From: Sinorhizobium americanum
GTDB taxonomy: Bacteria > Pseudomonadota > Alphaproteobacteria > Rhizobiales > Rhizobiaceae
DNA: 64,000 bases
Direction: 5' to 3'
Assembly (NCBI RefSeq): GCF_001651855.1
Contig: NZ_LNQC01000076.1
Span: forward strand, 76,572-140,571
Below, piece by piece: positions 17,632-26,912 of the stretch. The translations under genes were made by a program, and so were the position numbers. How positions within the stretch are numbered: the stretch's first letter is position 1; each line of letters starts with the position of its first letter. Below the pieces are notes generated by a model that worked only from the letters and a program-made list of their open reading frames with translations, had not been told where the DNA came from and did no database searches.

Positions 17632-18651
17632 TCAGCGGCTGCTGTCGGTCGATCGTGACGATGCCACGCCGGCACCGCGCCGGCTATGGAGCTTGGCCGT
17701 TTCGGATGGCGTCTGACCGAAGGCGTCATGATAGATCGCGGAAAACCGCCCCATATGGGTGAAGCCCCAGGCGCGTGCCACCTGCGCGATCGAGAGTGCG
17801 TTGGCACTGTCGGAAAGCGTCTTGCGAACACCTTCAAGCCGCATCTGCCGAAGAAAATTCAAGGGCGTGGTATCCTTGAACTGCTGAAAGGCCGTCTGCA
17901 GGGCACGCACGCTCGTGCCGGCCTCTCGGGCGATTTCGGCGACGCTCATGGGCTCGGCGATATTGGCAACCATGTATTCGATCGCCCGTTTCAGGTTTCG
18001 TGGCATGGCGGGGGACATTGGTTTTTGCAGTCGCGCGCTGTAGTTGTGGGGGACCGATTCAAGAATCATGACCATTGCTGCCTGGAAAAGATGTGTCGTC
18101 GCCGTCGTTGACACCCGGTCTTCGCCGTCGAAACAATCCCAGAGCAGGCTTCCGAGAGCTGCGAGCCTGGAACCGACGGCCGAATCCGTTTCCAAGGTCG
18201 CACAAAGGTCGATGTCTCCAAGAACCGGGGCGTCGAGGAGCTGGCTAAGCTGGCGGACCATCGCCGATTTCTCAAACGCGATGCCGATATGGCCGCGATT
18301 CTCGTGAATCGTTAGCTTTTCGAATTGCGCCATATTGCCGACCATGGCCGTACCAGGTGTCGACAGAAGGCGTTTCCGGCCGACATCGATCTCCATGGCG
18401 CTCGAATGTGGCAGGTAGAGCACGAAGGCATCGGACGGCCGCGAGAACGTGACTTTCATGCCCGAATGGCACATGCCCGCCCAGATGCTGAACGGCCCGG
18501 CAGAATAGTGGCGATCCTCGACCGAGATGTGCCCGCCGACTTGCAAGGGTTCAACCTTCGCGGGCGACAATGTCCTTGCATAATGCTCTGACATTTCGTC
18601 GGCATCTGCTTTGACAATGCGGAAAGCCGGTCGCTGAGGAACGTACCTCAT
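17632..18651 (-). CDS. AraC family transcriptional regulator
   Basis: A 339-residue regulator. Residues 1-220 form a ligand or oligomerisation domain of the AraC_binding_2 type. The C-terminal 100 residues carry two helix-turn-helix units: SVAEIAREAGTSVRALQTAF and SIAQVARAWGFTHMGRFSA. The ATG at 18651 (MRYVPQRP) fits homologues in this window; the open frame continues to 18771 but that part is Arg-rich and unlikely. The same architecture recurs at 55917-56990 and 61304-62308, so the window holds three paralogues. The target is unknown; the neighbouring TadG operon or the regulator itself are candidates by position only. The C-terminus has a 20-residue Ser/Arg-rich tail. Confidence 0.88.
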   Translation of the reverse strand: MRYVPQRPAFRIVKADADEMSEHYARTLSPAKVEPLQVGGHISVEDRHYSAGPFSIWAGMCHSGMKVTFSRPSDAFVLYLPHSSAMEIDVGRKRLLSTPGTAMVGNMAQFEKLTIHENRGHIGIAFEKSAMVRQLSQLLDAPVLGDIDLCATLETDSAVGSRLAALGSLLWDCFDGEDRVSTTATTHLFQAAMVMILESVPHNYSARLQKPMSPAMPRNLKRAIEYMVANIAEPMSVAEIAREAGTSVRALQTAFQQFKDTTPLNFLRQMRLEGVRKTLSDSANALSIAQVARAWGFTHMGRFSAIYHDAFGQTPSETAKLHSRRGAGVASSRSTDSSR

Positions 18652-19339
18652 CAAGTTTCCAAAAAACCAGCGGCGCCATGCCGCTTGGCGCCTCGAATGA
18701 CATTTTTTGGTCTCAGCTTCACGCCACCTCCTTTTGATGGGTACTCGCCTTGTCCCGCATTTATCGTACAAATAGAACGTATATTAGCTATGGCGTAAAC
18801 GGTTATGTGTACCCGCCTATCCAAAAAGCGAAAAACGCAGCCGGATTTCGCAGAAATTGATCGCCGGCGCCGGATGAGCGTCACGCTTCACAGGTGGCGG
18901 GCACAATCGAAGCGCGGACGAGGCTCGCCCACTGATCGAGGGCGCGGGCGGCGGAATGATGCGACCGGCAGCGCGTGGGTATTGATCCAATCGCGGCATC
19001 GCGACGCCTATTGCAGTTGACCGCGCGGGCAGTTCATCCTCACTCCAAATCGGCAATCAAGGAACATTCAGCTCCGTGTGATGAGCGTCACGTTCACCGC
19101 CGAAGGATCATTGCAGACGGAAAGCGTCGCCATCGGGATAAGCCCTGCGCTATGCGGATACTGGAGCAGTTGTTTCCGTATGTCTTTTGTAAGCCGTCCG
19201 ACATATTCAAGGAAGTGGTGATTTTAAGTTGAAAACTACTCCCGCAGGCCCTGGCTTCTACTGAACGTGGTGTCCTGCGGAGCAATCCATAGCGCTTGAT
19301 TGAACGCAGGACGCTCCAACAAGGTGGGAACGAGAACGA
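18652..19339. other. Gene-free stretch between AraC and XRE regulators
   Basis: About 690 bp without a convincing gene. An AT-rich patch (18760-18810) in front of the AraC gene probably holds its promoter. A 13-base direct repeat, GATGAGCGTCACG, occurs at 18873-18885 and 19080-19092, in both cases followed by a TTCAC-containing stretch. Open frames here are short and unlike the neighbours in composition. Confidence 0.5.
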
Positions 19340-19780
19340 ATGCAGGTCAGACCGAACAAGAAAGAACCCCGCGCAATCGACATCCATGTGGGCAACCGCA
19401 TCCGATTGCGCCGATTGGCTTTGGATTGGAGCCAAACGAAGCTCGGCGAGGCGCTCGACGTCAGTTTCCAGCAGGTGCAGAAATACGAAAAGGGCCTGAA
19501 CCGCGTCGGGGCGAGCCGCCTTCAGCGTGCCGCCGAGGTCCTGAGCGTGCCGGTGTCCTATTTCTTCGAAGGCGGCCCGGAGAGCACGAACGCTGCGGAG
19601 CACAATGGCGCCGCGGTAACCTCCAGCGATGAGATGCTGCAGTTTCTCGCGACCGAGGAGGGCGTGGCTCTAAACCGCGCCTTTGCCCGCCTCAACGATC
19701 CGCAGGTTCGGCGGAAGATCGTGGCACTCGTCAAAGCCTTGGCGCCGACGGCGGAAGAGGCACCTATAGCAGCGGAATAA
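19340..19780 (+). CDS. XRE family regulator, PraR/PhrR-like
   Basis: A 146-residue protein with a Cro/C1-type helix-turn-helix at about residues 17-75 (GNRIRLRRLALDWSQTKLG, VSFQQVQKYEKGLNRVGASR). The order IDIHVGNRIRLRR...QQVQKYEKG.NRVGASRL closely matches the rhizobial PraR/PhrR group, which represses quorum-sensing and biofilm genes or responds to pH. The C-terminal half is a helical tail that probably dimerises. The sequence looks like a paralogue, not necessarily praR itself. It is flanked by a long upstream gap and by the convergent RND pump gene, so it is likely monocistronic. Confidence 0.85.
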   Translation: MQVRPNKKEPRAIDIHVGNRIRLRRLALDWSQTKLGEALDVSFQQVQKYEKGLNRVGASRLQRAAEVLSVPVSYFFEGGPESTNAAEHNGAAVTSSDEMLQFLATEEGVALNRAFARLNDPQVRRKIVALVKALAPTAEEAPIAAE

Positions 19781-19928
19781 GGCCACCGGCACCGTAGCCA
19801 ATCACGACTTTCTCGAGCTACAGCGCACCATCGAAGATGTGGGCCGCCAGTCAGGCGTTTCGGCTCACCTTGGATGAGGGCGTCGCCGCCGCGACAGTCA
19901 ACGCGGCGGCGTGGATGAGCCCGACAGG

Positions 19929-22900
19929 TCATTCGGCGGCGATGGGCGCAGGATAGGCGGAGTTGTCCTCGATCGTCGCCGTGGTCGCCTCGGCGGTTTC
20001 GCCTTCGGGCTCGGCTGCCTTGGGCTCCCTGCCGAAAAACAAGGCGTAGCCGGCCGGCAGCACCAGGATCGTCAGCACCGTCGCCACGAGAATGCCGCCC
20101 ATCATCGCGTAGGCAAGCGGTCCCCAGAACACGCCGCGCGAGATCGGAATCAGCGCGAGGACGGCGGTCAGCGCCGTCAGCACGATCGGCCGGAAGCGCC
20201 GTACCGCTGCGCCGATGATCGCCTCGGAGCGTTCCATGCCCGCTGCAATGTCCTGGTCGATCTGGTCGACGAGGATAATCGAATTGCGGATGATGATGCC
20301 GAGCAGCGCGATGACGCCGAGGATGGCGACAAAGCCGAAGGGAGCGCCGCTGATGAGCAGGGCCGCAGCCGCACCGATGATGCCGAGCGGTCCGGTCGCG
20401 AGCACCAGCATCGACTTGCCGAAGTGCTGGAGTTGGGCCATCAGCAGGACGACGATGACGAGCAGCATGATCGGCGCCTTGGCGGCGATCGATGCCTGGC
20501 TCTCGGCACTGTCTTCCGCACCGCCCTGGATCTCCACCTTGTAGTTCGGGGCAAGACCGTCACGCAGGCCCTGAAGTTCGTCATAGAGCTTGAGGGTCAC
20601 GTCGTTTGGCTGGATGCTGTCCGGCAGCGTTGCGCGCACGGTGATGGTCGGCAGACGATCGCGCCGCCATTCGATGCCCTGCTCCATGACCGGAACCACC
20701 TTGGCCACCTGGGAGACCGGCACGAAGCTGCCGAAATCCGTCGGCACATAGACCGAGTTGACGGCCGAAAGCAGCTGGCGGTTGCCATCCGGCTCGCGCG
20801 CCACGATCGAAACGGTCTCTTCGCCGTCGCGGAAATCGTCGAGCGGAACGCCGGACATCGCCGCCTGCAGCATTTGACGGATGCGCTGCGAGGTGACGCC
20901 CAGCGCCCGGGCGCGGTCCTGGTCGATCACCAGCTTCATCGCCGGCACGGGCTCCAGCCAGTCGTCGTGGATCGCGCCGAGCAGCGGATTCGCGTAGAAC
21001 TTCGCCTTCACCTGATCGGCGATGCGGCGCACCTCCTGGCGATTCGGCCCCATGACCCGGATCTGCACCGGCCAGCCGGTCGGCGGACCGAGGAAGAGGC
21101 GGTCGACCTTGGCGCGGATAGACGGGAAATCTTCGGCGAGGATCGTCCGCAACTTGACGATCAGCCTTTCGCGGGTGGACTCGTCCTTCGCCATGACGAG
21201 GAGCTGCGCGAAGTTGGGGTTGCGGAGCTGCTGGTCGAGCGGCAGGAAGAAGCGCGGTATGCCTTCGCCTATATAGGTGGCGATGAAGCGCTTGTCCTCG
21301 TCATCCATCATGCGCGCCTCGAGCGCCTTGGCTTGCCTTTCGACTTCCTGGATGCTCGTGCCCTCCGGCAGCCAGAGATCGACCAGGATTTCCGGCCGCG
21401 AGGACTGCGGGAAGAAGTTCTTCGGAATGAATTGGAACGCCCAAAGGCTCGCCATGAAGGTTGCGAGCGTCATCACAAGGACGATGACGCGGTGGCGCAC
21501 GGCCCAGCTGACGGTTGCACGGAGACGCCGGTAGAAGCGGGTATCGAATGCGTCGTGGTGACTTCCCGCATGGTGGCGCTGCTTCAGGATCATGTAGCCG
21601 AGCCAGGGCGTGAAATAGACCGCGACGAACCAGGAGACAACAAGCGCGATGCCGACGACATAGAAGAGCGAGCGGACATACTCGCCCGCGGTCGACTCCG
21701 CAAAGCCGACGGGAATGAAGCCGGCCGTGGTGATCAGCGTACCCGTCAGCATCGGAAAGGCAGTGGAGGAATAGGCAAAGCTCGCCGCTTCGATCTTCAC
21801 CAGCCCTTCCTCGAGCTTCCGTTCCATCAGTTCGACGACGATCATCGCGTCGTCGACGAGGAGGCCGAGCGCAATGATCAGCGCCCCGAGCGAAATACGC
21901 TGCAGGTCGATGCCGAGCTCGTACATGATTGCGAAAGTGGCGGCCAGCACCAGCGGGATGGCGATGGCGATCACCAGGCCCGAGCGCCAGCCGATCGATA
22001 GGAACGAGACAACGAGCACGATGATCAACGCCTCGACGAGCGCATGGCTGAATTCGCTGATTGCCTCGGTTACGACCTCCGGCTGGTTGGAGATCTGTTC
22101 GACCGACACGCCGTAGGGAAGGGAGGTTTCGAACCGCTCATAAGTCGCCTCCACGGCCTTGCCCACATCGGTGACCTTATGCCCCTTAGCCATCACCACG
22201 CCGATCTGGACGCTATCGTGGCCATTGAAGCGGAACTTGCGCGAATAGGGATCTTCGAGCCCCGAGCTGACGGTGGCGATGTCGCCAAGCCGGATCGTCT
22301 CATTGCCGGCGCGCAGCCTCAGCTCGCGGATATCCTCGGCGCGCCTGACATCGCCGTCGACGGAAATGCGAACCGAGCGAATGCCCGTCTCGACAGTGCC
22401 GGCGGGATCGACATTGTTCTGTCCGGCGACGGCGTTGCGCAGGTCGTTGAGCGTCAGCCCGCGTGCGGCAAGCAGTTTGGAAGAAACATCGATGTAGATC
22501 TTCTGCGGCTGGTCCCCGAGGATCACTACCTTCTCGACGCCCGGTGTCGTCAAGAGCATGTCGCGCCCCTCGGTCGCGAAGCGCTTCAGTTCGGGATAGC
22601 TGTAGCCGTCGCCGCTGATCGCATGGAGCGTGATGAAAGTATCGCCGAACTCGTCGTTGAAATAAGGACCGAGGACGCCGTCCGGCAGTTCGTTGGCGAT
22701 ATCGCCCACCTTCTTGCGCACCTGGTAGAAGGCATCGGCGACGTCGTCGGCGGTGGTGTCACCCTCGATCTGCACGGTGATGACGGCGCTGCCGGCGCGG
22801 GTGTAGGAGCGGACGAAGTCGAGATGCGGCGTCTCCTGCAGCTTGCGCTCGATCTTGTTGACGACCTGGTCCTGCATCTCCTCTATCGAGGCGCCGGGCC

Positions 22901-23081
22901 AGACGGCCTGAACCACCATGGTACGGAAGGTGAATTCCGGATCTTCGCGCTGCCCCATGCGAACGAGGCCGAGTGCGCCGGTGATGATGATCAGTCCGAA
23001 CAGAAACCGCGCGATGCTCGGATGGCCGATTGCCCAGCGCGAGAGGTTGAACGGTTTCTTGTCCCCGTTGGCGGCGTGCAT
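19929..23081 (-). CDS. RND family efflux pump, inner-membrane subunit
   Basis: A 1050-residue resistance-nodulation-division transporter of the HAE1/AcrB superfamily, which exports small hydrophobic compounds with proton antiport. TM1 lies near residues 22-42; large periplasmic loops follow TM1 and TM7. TM4 contains GLLVDDAMIVVE with the paired Asp residues that carry protons. Other family marks are GVEKVVILGDQPQKIYID and the TM10-12 block ending GGILVATVLTILVLPAGYALF. The ATG at 23081 (MHAANGDKKP) is preferred, 28 bp after the adaptor stop; the frame is open to 23159, which would overlap the adaptor gene. It forms an operon with the adaptor and a TetR regulator. No outer-membrane factor is encoded beside it, as is common in rhizobia. 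Confidence 0.93.
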   Translation of the reverse strand: MHAANGDKKPFNLSRWAIGHPSIARFLFGLIIITGALGLVRMGQREDPEFTFRTMVVQAVWPGASIEEMQDQVVNKIERKLQETPHLDFVRSYTRAGSAVITVQIEGDTTADDVADAFYQVRKKVGDIANELPDGVLGPYFNDEFGDTFITLHAISGDGYSYPELKRFATEGRDMLLTTPGVEKVVILGDQPQKIYIDVSSKLLAARGLTLNDLRNAVAGQNNVDPAGTVETGIRSVRISVDGDVRRAEDIRELRLRAGNETIRLGDIATVSSGLEDPYSRKFRFNGHDSVQIGVVMAKGHKVTDVGKAVEATYERFETSLPYGVSVEQISNQPEVVTEAISEFSHALVEALIIVLVVSFLSIGWRSGLVIAIAIPLVLAATFAIMYELGIDLQRISLGALIIALGLLVDDAMIVVELMERKLEEGLVKIEAASFAYSSTAFPMLTGTLITTAGFIPVGFAESTAGEYVRSLFYVVGIALVVSWFVAVYFTPWLGYMILKQRHHAGSHHDAFDTRFYRRLRATVSWAVRHRVIVLVMTLATFMASLWAFQFIPKNFFPQSSRPEILVDLWLPEGTSIQEVERQAKALEARMMDDEDKRFIATYIGEGIPRFFLPLDQQLRNPNFAQLLVMAKDESTRERLIVKLRTILAEDFPSIRAKVDRLFLGPPTGWPVQIRVMGPNRQEVRRIADQVKAKFYANPLLGAIHDDWLEPVPAMKLVIDQDRARALGVTSQRIRQMLQAAMSGVPLDDFRDGEETVSIVAREPDGNRQLLSAVNSVYVPTDFGSFVPVSQVAKVVPVMEQGIEWRRDRLPTITVRATLPDSIQPNDVTLKLYDELQGLRDGLAPNYKVEIQGGAEDSAESQASIAAKAPIMLLVIVVLLMAQLQHFGKSMLVLATGPLGIIGAAAALLISGAPFGFVAILGVIALLGIIIRNSIILVDQIDQDIAAGMERSEAIIGAAVRRFRPIVLTALTAVLALIPISRGVFWGPLAYAMMGGILVATVLTILVLPAGYALFFGREPKAAEPEGETAEATTATIEDNSAYPAPIAAE

Positions 23082-23109
23082 CGGCGTATTTCCGTTCTGT
23101 TGATTGGTC

Positions 23110-24249
23110 TTAGCGGACGACTTCGCCCGTTTCGGCGCGGGCGGACTGCTGCTCGGCAAGAGGCAGCTTGACCTTCAGGTCTTCGGCCATGAACTGCGTA
23201 CCGGCGGCGACGACGAGATCGCCCGGCCGCAACCCTTCGGCGACGCGCACCTGTTCGCCGGCGTAATCGGCGAGCGTGACGGGGCGGGCATGTACCGTCG
23301 TGGCGCTGCGATCGACTACCCAGACGATGTCCTTGCCGTCCTTCTGCGCAAGCGCGCTCAAGGGAATGGAGACGAGGGACTCGGGGTTGGCGGCCGCGGC
23401 CTCGACGGTCGCGGTCATCCCGAGCAGGACGCGCGGATCGCTGGGCAGGCTGATGCGCACCGAGAATGTCCGGGACTGCCGCTCCGCGCTGCCGGAGACC
23501 TCGCGCACATGACCGTCCAGCGTGAGCATGTCGTTCGACCAGAAGCGCGCCTTGACCGCCTTTCCAGGCGTGAACTCGGCGATGTCCAGTTCCGGAACGG
23601 CAACCTCGATCTCCTTTTCGCCATCAACCGCGACAGTAACGACCGGCGTGCCGGTCCCGACCACCTGGCCGACATCGGCATTGATCGCAGTCACGATGCC
23701 GCTCTGGTCCGACTTGAGACCAGCATAGGCGACCTGGTTCTTCGCCTGGCTCAGGCTGGAGGCGGCCGCGTCGCGCGTGGAGACCGCCTGGTCGTAAAGG
23801 AGGTCCGCCTGGTCCAGCTCGGCCTTGGAGGAGAACGACTTGGTGAAGAGCTGCTCGGCCCGCCTCTTCGTCAGGGATGTCGTCTGCACCTGCTTTTCGG
23901 CGGCGAAGAGCGTTGCTTCGGCGCTCCTGACGGCGAGCTCATAGTCGGTCGAATCGATGCGCGCGAGAAGGTCGCCCGGCTTCACCCGGTCGCCGACATT
24001 GACGAACCGTCTGGTGATTTTGCCGCCGACCCGGAAGCCGAGATTCATCTCGGTGCGCGCCTTCACGGTACCGGCATAGTCGAGCCGGCGAGCCTCGCCC
24101 GTGGCGGCGATCTCGACCACCTTGACCGGCCGTATGATCTCCTTCGTTTCCGCCTTCTCCTGCGAGCAACCGGAGAGCACGGCGGCAAGCGCGGCAAGGG
24201 CGAGCACATGGGCAAAGAGCGGCCGGTTGTAAGCTCTTGGTGAAAACAT
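23110..24249 (-). CDS. RND efflux periplasmic adaptor (membrane fusion protein)
   Basis: A 379-residue adaptor that links the RND pump to an outer-membrane channel. From the ATG at 24249 there is a lipoprotein signal peptide ending LSGCSQ, so it is tethered to the inner membrane by lipid. The lipoyl-like halves are visible in VGDRVKPGDLLARIDSTDYE (near residue 80) and in VGQVVGTGTPVVTV (near 190), with a helical hairpin between (ELDQADLLYDQAVSTRDAA). A beta-barrel and membrane-proximal domain follow. The frame is open to 24411, but that extension runs into the TetR gene. Spacing is 38 bp from the regulator and 28 bp to the pump. Confidence 0.92.
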   Translation of the reverse strand: MFSPRAYNRPLFAHVLALAALAAVLSGCSQEKAETKEIIRPVKVVEIAATGEARRLDYAGTVKARTEMNLGFRVGGKITRRFVNVGDRVKPGDLLARIDSTDYELAVRSAEATLFAAEKQVQTTSLTKRRAEQLFTKSFSSKAELDQADLLYDQAVSTRDAAASSLSQAKNQVAYAGLKSDQSGIVTAINADVGQVVGTGTPVVTVAVDGEKEIEVAVPELDIAEFTPGKAVKARFWSNDMLTLDGHVREVSGSAERQSRTFSVRISLPSDPRVLLGMTATVEAAAANPESLVSIPLSALAQKDGKDIVWVVDRSATTVHARPVTLADYAGEQVRVAEGLRPGDLVVAAGTQFMAEDLKVKLPLAEQQSARAETGEVVR

Positions 24250-24287
24250 CGTTCGGACTCCTGATCCGGTATTGGCGGCTGCTGCTC

Positions 24288-24896
24288 TTACTTCTTCAGC
24301 GCTTTGATGGCGAACTCGATCAGTTCGTCGGGTGTCGGGCGGTTTTCCTTGGCGAGACACTGCGCGACGATCTGCGGATGGCAGAGGGTGACAATGCTCG
24401 CGCCGAAGCATCGGGCGGCGACCTCAGCGTCCTGCTTGGCAAACTCGCCGGCCTCGATACCTTCGCGAATAACGCCGGCGAGAAGCTTGTCGATACGGTC
24501 GAGATGTTTCTCGATGACGTGCCATTCCTGCTCGATTGCCACGACGACCATCTCGTGAACCTTTTGCTCGTCGAGCATGGTTTCGACCGTCATCCTGTGC
24601 TGCGCCAGCACATACCGTCGCAGGCGCTCGGTAGCACTCACGGGGAGCCGGCAAATTCCGGAGGCCTGCTGATAGCTGGCCTCCAGCATCCGCGCGCAAA
24701 GCGCCTGGTGGATCTCGGTCTTGGAGCTGAAGAAGCGGTAGATGTTGGCCGGCGACATGCCCAGGTCGCGCGCGATGTCGGCCACATTCGTTTTGGTGTA
24801 GCCGTAATGCCGGAAAAGCCGCTCGGCGGAATCTAGGATCCGCGCGATGTTTTCCTGCCGGGTCGTCTCGATGCTGCTATCTGCCGGTTCGCTCAT
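24288..24896 (-). CDS. TetR family repressor of the RND operon
   Basis: A 202-residue TetR regulator. The N-terminal helix-turn-helix covers about residues 15-60 (ILDSAERLFRHYGYTKTNVADIARDLG then SPANIYRFFSSK). The C-terminal all-helical domain would bind the inducer; it contains three Cys residues of unknown role. It is the first gene of the regulator-adaptor-pump operon, and a strong 20-bp palindrome lies 18 bp upstream of its ATG, so autorepression and control of the whole operon is the simple model. The inducer is probably a pump substrate. Confidence 0.92.
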   Translation of the reverse strand: MSEPADSSIETTRQENIARILDSAERLFRHYGYTKTNVADIARDLGMSPANIYRFFSSKTEIHQALCARMLEASYQQASGICRLPVSATERLRRYVLAQHRMTVETMLDEQKVHEMVVVAIEQEWHVIEKHLDRIDKLLAGVIREGIEAGEFAKQDAEVAARCFGASIVTLCHPQIVAQCLAKENRPTPDELIEFAIKALKK

Positions 24897-24901
24897 GATT
24901 C

Positions 24902-24934
24902 ATTCGTGATGAGTGACGAATTTCGAATTTCGTC
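24902..24934. promoter_or_regulatory. Probable TetR operator upstream of the RND operon
   Basis: The 20-mer GACGAATTTCGAATTTCGTC at 24915-24934 equals its own reverse complement except at two symmetric positions. A further half site, ATTCGT at 24902-24907, pairs with ACGAAT at 24916-24921, so three TTCGT-type half sites overlap. The site begins 18 bp upstream of the TetR start, where a repressor would block the operon's promoter or early transcription. Binding by the adjacent TetR is inferred from position. Confidence 0.7.
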
Positions 24935-25244
24935 AGTCATAATCCGACAGGCGATGCTTGTCAATCGTCGGGCTTCGCGCCATCGACGCTCGGGCCATTT
25001 GGGGGGGAGCGATAGCGAGAGAAAAGATCGCGGTGATCTGGGCCTACCAGCCAAGATGATTCGACGTAGTTGCACGAAGGATGGGCCGGGAGGCGCCGCG
25101 GATATCGCTCTCAGCGGGGGAGTATCAATTTTCGTTCGCCGCCGAGGAGCGTCAGCCTACGTCGCCTGCGAAGCAGTGCGCCGCTGAACAAGCCGCGGCC
25201 GCGCCGTTAGCGGGATTTCGCTGCGGAACGGGGCTTACTCACTT

Positions 25245-26789
25245 CTAGAGGACGAAGTAGCCCTTCTGCAGTGCTACGGCGTCATCGAGGTGAATGGCGA
25301 AGTCCGCCTTCTTGTCGCCGTTGACGTCGCCATAGATATAGGTGTCTGAGGCAGCGCGGTCGTAACGCAACTCGCCCTTCTTGCCGCTGAAAGCGGCAGT
25401 TCCGACGAAGGCGAACGTCTGGTCGCCAGTCGTGGTCGTGTTGGCGTCGATCGCCGAGAGATCGATCCGATCGGACTGTGACGCTAGGAAATCGTAAATT
25501 GTGTCGCGGCCGGTTGAGGCGGCCGTGCTTTCGGCCAGCGTCCTGAACGAAAACGTGTCGGCACCGGCGCCGCCGTAGAGCCTGTCTGCTCCGGTCCCGC
25601 CGTAGAGAGCATCGTTGCCCGCTTCTCCAACAAGAGCGTCATTGCCGCTGCTGCCATAGAGCTTGTCCGAACCGATACCGCCGTAGAGCAGGTCATTGCC
25701 CAAGTCGCCGTTCATCGTGTCGTTGCCGGCATAGCCATATAGCTTGTTGGCTGCCTGGTTTCCTGTGATCGCGTCGCCGGCCGAACCGCCCTTGACGTTC
25801 TCGATCAGCGATGCCGTCTTGCCATGATAGAGCAGTGCGTTGAAGATGTTGCCGGCCGCGAAGCCCTTGTTCGTTCCGCCGCCAAGCCAGGCAAGCTGGT
25901 CGATGCTGAAGGTCGAGGCCTTGCCTGGCCGCAGATCAATCTTGAGCGCCGTCGTGTAGGCGGTGAGGTCATAGGTATCGCTGCCGCCGCCATCCCAGAT
26001 CGTCGCGAATATGCGGTTGGCGCCTGGCGCTATGCCGACTGCTCCATTCACGAGCGTGGCGCCGCTACCGGGCGTCCATTTATAGACGGTGTCGCCGCTG
26101 TTGGTCGTGAAGTCGGCGCCGTACATTTCCTGCAGTGCCGCAATGTCGGCCATCATGAAGGTCTGCGGCGCGCCGTATTCCTCGTAGGCGTAGCCGTCGG
26201 AGCCGCCGTCGCCGATATAGCCGCTGTAGGTCATGATCGAGTATTCGATCGAATCATATTGGGCGGGTAATCCGGGGAAGCCGCCCTCTGCCTCATGACC
26301 ATGCTTCAATCCGAGAGCATGGCCGATCTCATGCATGATCGTGTGCCAGGCATAGTTGCCGGCGACGGGCTGTCGATAATCATCGGGCGTGCCTATGTAT
26401 TTAGTGCCGAACCAGATGTCGCCTGCCTGGGAATAGCTGCCCGGCATGTAGGCGTAAGCCGTACTCGGGACGGCCGATTGTGCAAACCGAATCGTAGCGC
26501 TGGTGGTACTTCCCGGATCGAACCTGGCACCCGTAAAACCCTCGACCGAGAAGCCATCATTGGCTGCCGAACCATAACCCTGCTCCATCGCGAACAGCGC
26601 AGCGCTTTTCTGCGCCGTCGACACGGAGCCGAAGCTCGAATACTTCTCTTTGCCGTAGCTGTAACTGCTGCTCAATGCGGGAAATGCGTAGTAAATGGTG
26701 CCGGACCAAGCGTCACCTGATAGTACGCCGTCGATCAGATCGTTGCCCGTTGCCGTTACGGATATGATGGATTTGCCGGTCCCGCTCAT
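25245..26789 (-). CDS. Serralysin-type RTX metalloprotease (M10B)
   Basis: A 514-residue secreted zinc protease. HEIGHALGLKH at residues 153-163 is the metzincin zinc site with His153, Glu154, His157 and His163, and SIMTYSG holds the Met-turn at Met186. From about residue 335 there are calcium-binding RTX nonapeptides (for example YGYAGNDTM, YGGIGSDKL, YGGTGADRL), then the M10 C-terminal domain with GDVNGDKKADFAIHL. There is no Sec signal; family members leave through type I secretion using the C-terminus, which here ends in GYFVL. No ABC/MFP type I secretion genes or inhibitor gene are next to it, so it must use a system elsewhere. Promoter elements would lie in the 120 bp shared with the divergent small gene. 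Confidence 0.93.
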   Translation of the reverse strand: MSGTGKSIISVTATGNDLIDGVLSGDAWSGTIYYAFPALSSSYSYGKEKYSSFGSVSTAQKSAALFAMEQGYGSAANDGFSVEGFTGARFDPGSTTSATIRFAQSAVPSTAYAYMPGSYSQAGDIWFGTKYIGTPDDYRQPVAGNYAWHTIMHEIGHALGLKHGHEAEGGFPGLPAQYDSIEYSIMTYSGYIGDGGSDGYAYEEYGAPQTFMMADIAALQEMYGADFTTNSGDTVYKWTPGSGATLVNGAVGIAPGANRIFATIWDGGGSDTYDLTAYTTALKIDLRPGKASTFSIDQLAWLGGGTNKGFAAGNIFNALLYHGKTASLIENVKGGSAGDAITGNQAANKLYGYAGNDTMNGDLGNDLLYGGIGSDKLYGSSGNDALVGEAGNDALYGGTGADRLYGGAGADTFSFRTLAESTAASTGRDTIYDFLASQSDRIDLSAIDANTTTTGDQTFAFVGTAAFSGKKGELRYDRAASDTYIYGDVNGDKKADFAIHLDDAVALQKGYFVL

Positions 26790-26912
26790 GCGATATTCCC
26801 AGTGGTCAGATACGAGCCCATTGCGTTGGGCTCGGAGAATGCAGTGTTTGCCGCCGACGTTAGGCTCCGAACACCTACGATTGCTGTAACGAACTCGATA
26901 AGATTGGAGAGA

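Noticed and set aside
19911..22001. Plus-strand open frame of 696 codons opposite the RND pump gene
   Set aside because: It is the antisense shadow of a high-GC gene: rich in Arg, Asp, His and Gln, with no domain pattern, while the minus strand encodes a full RND transporter.
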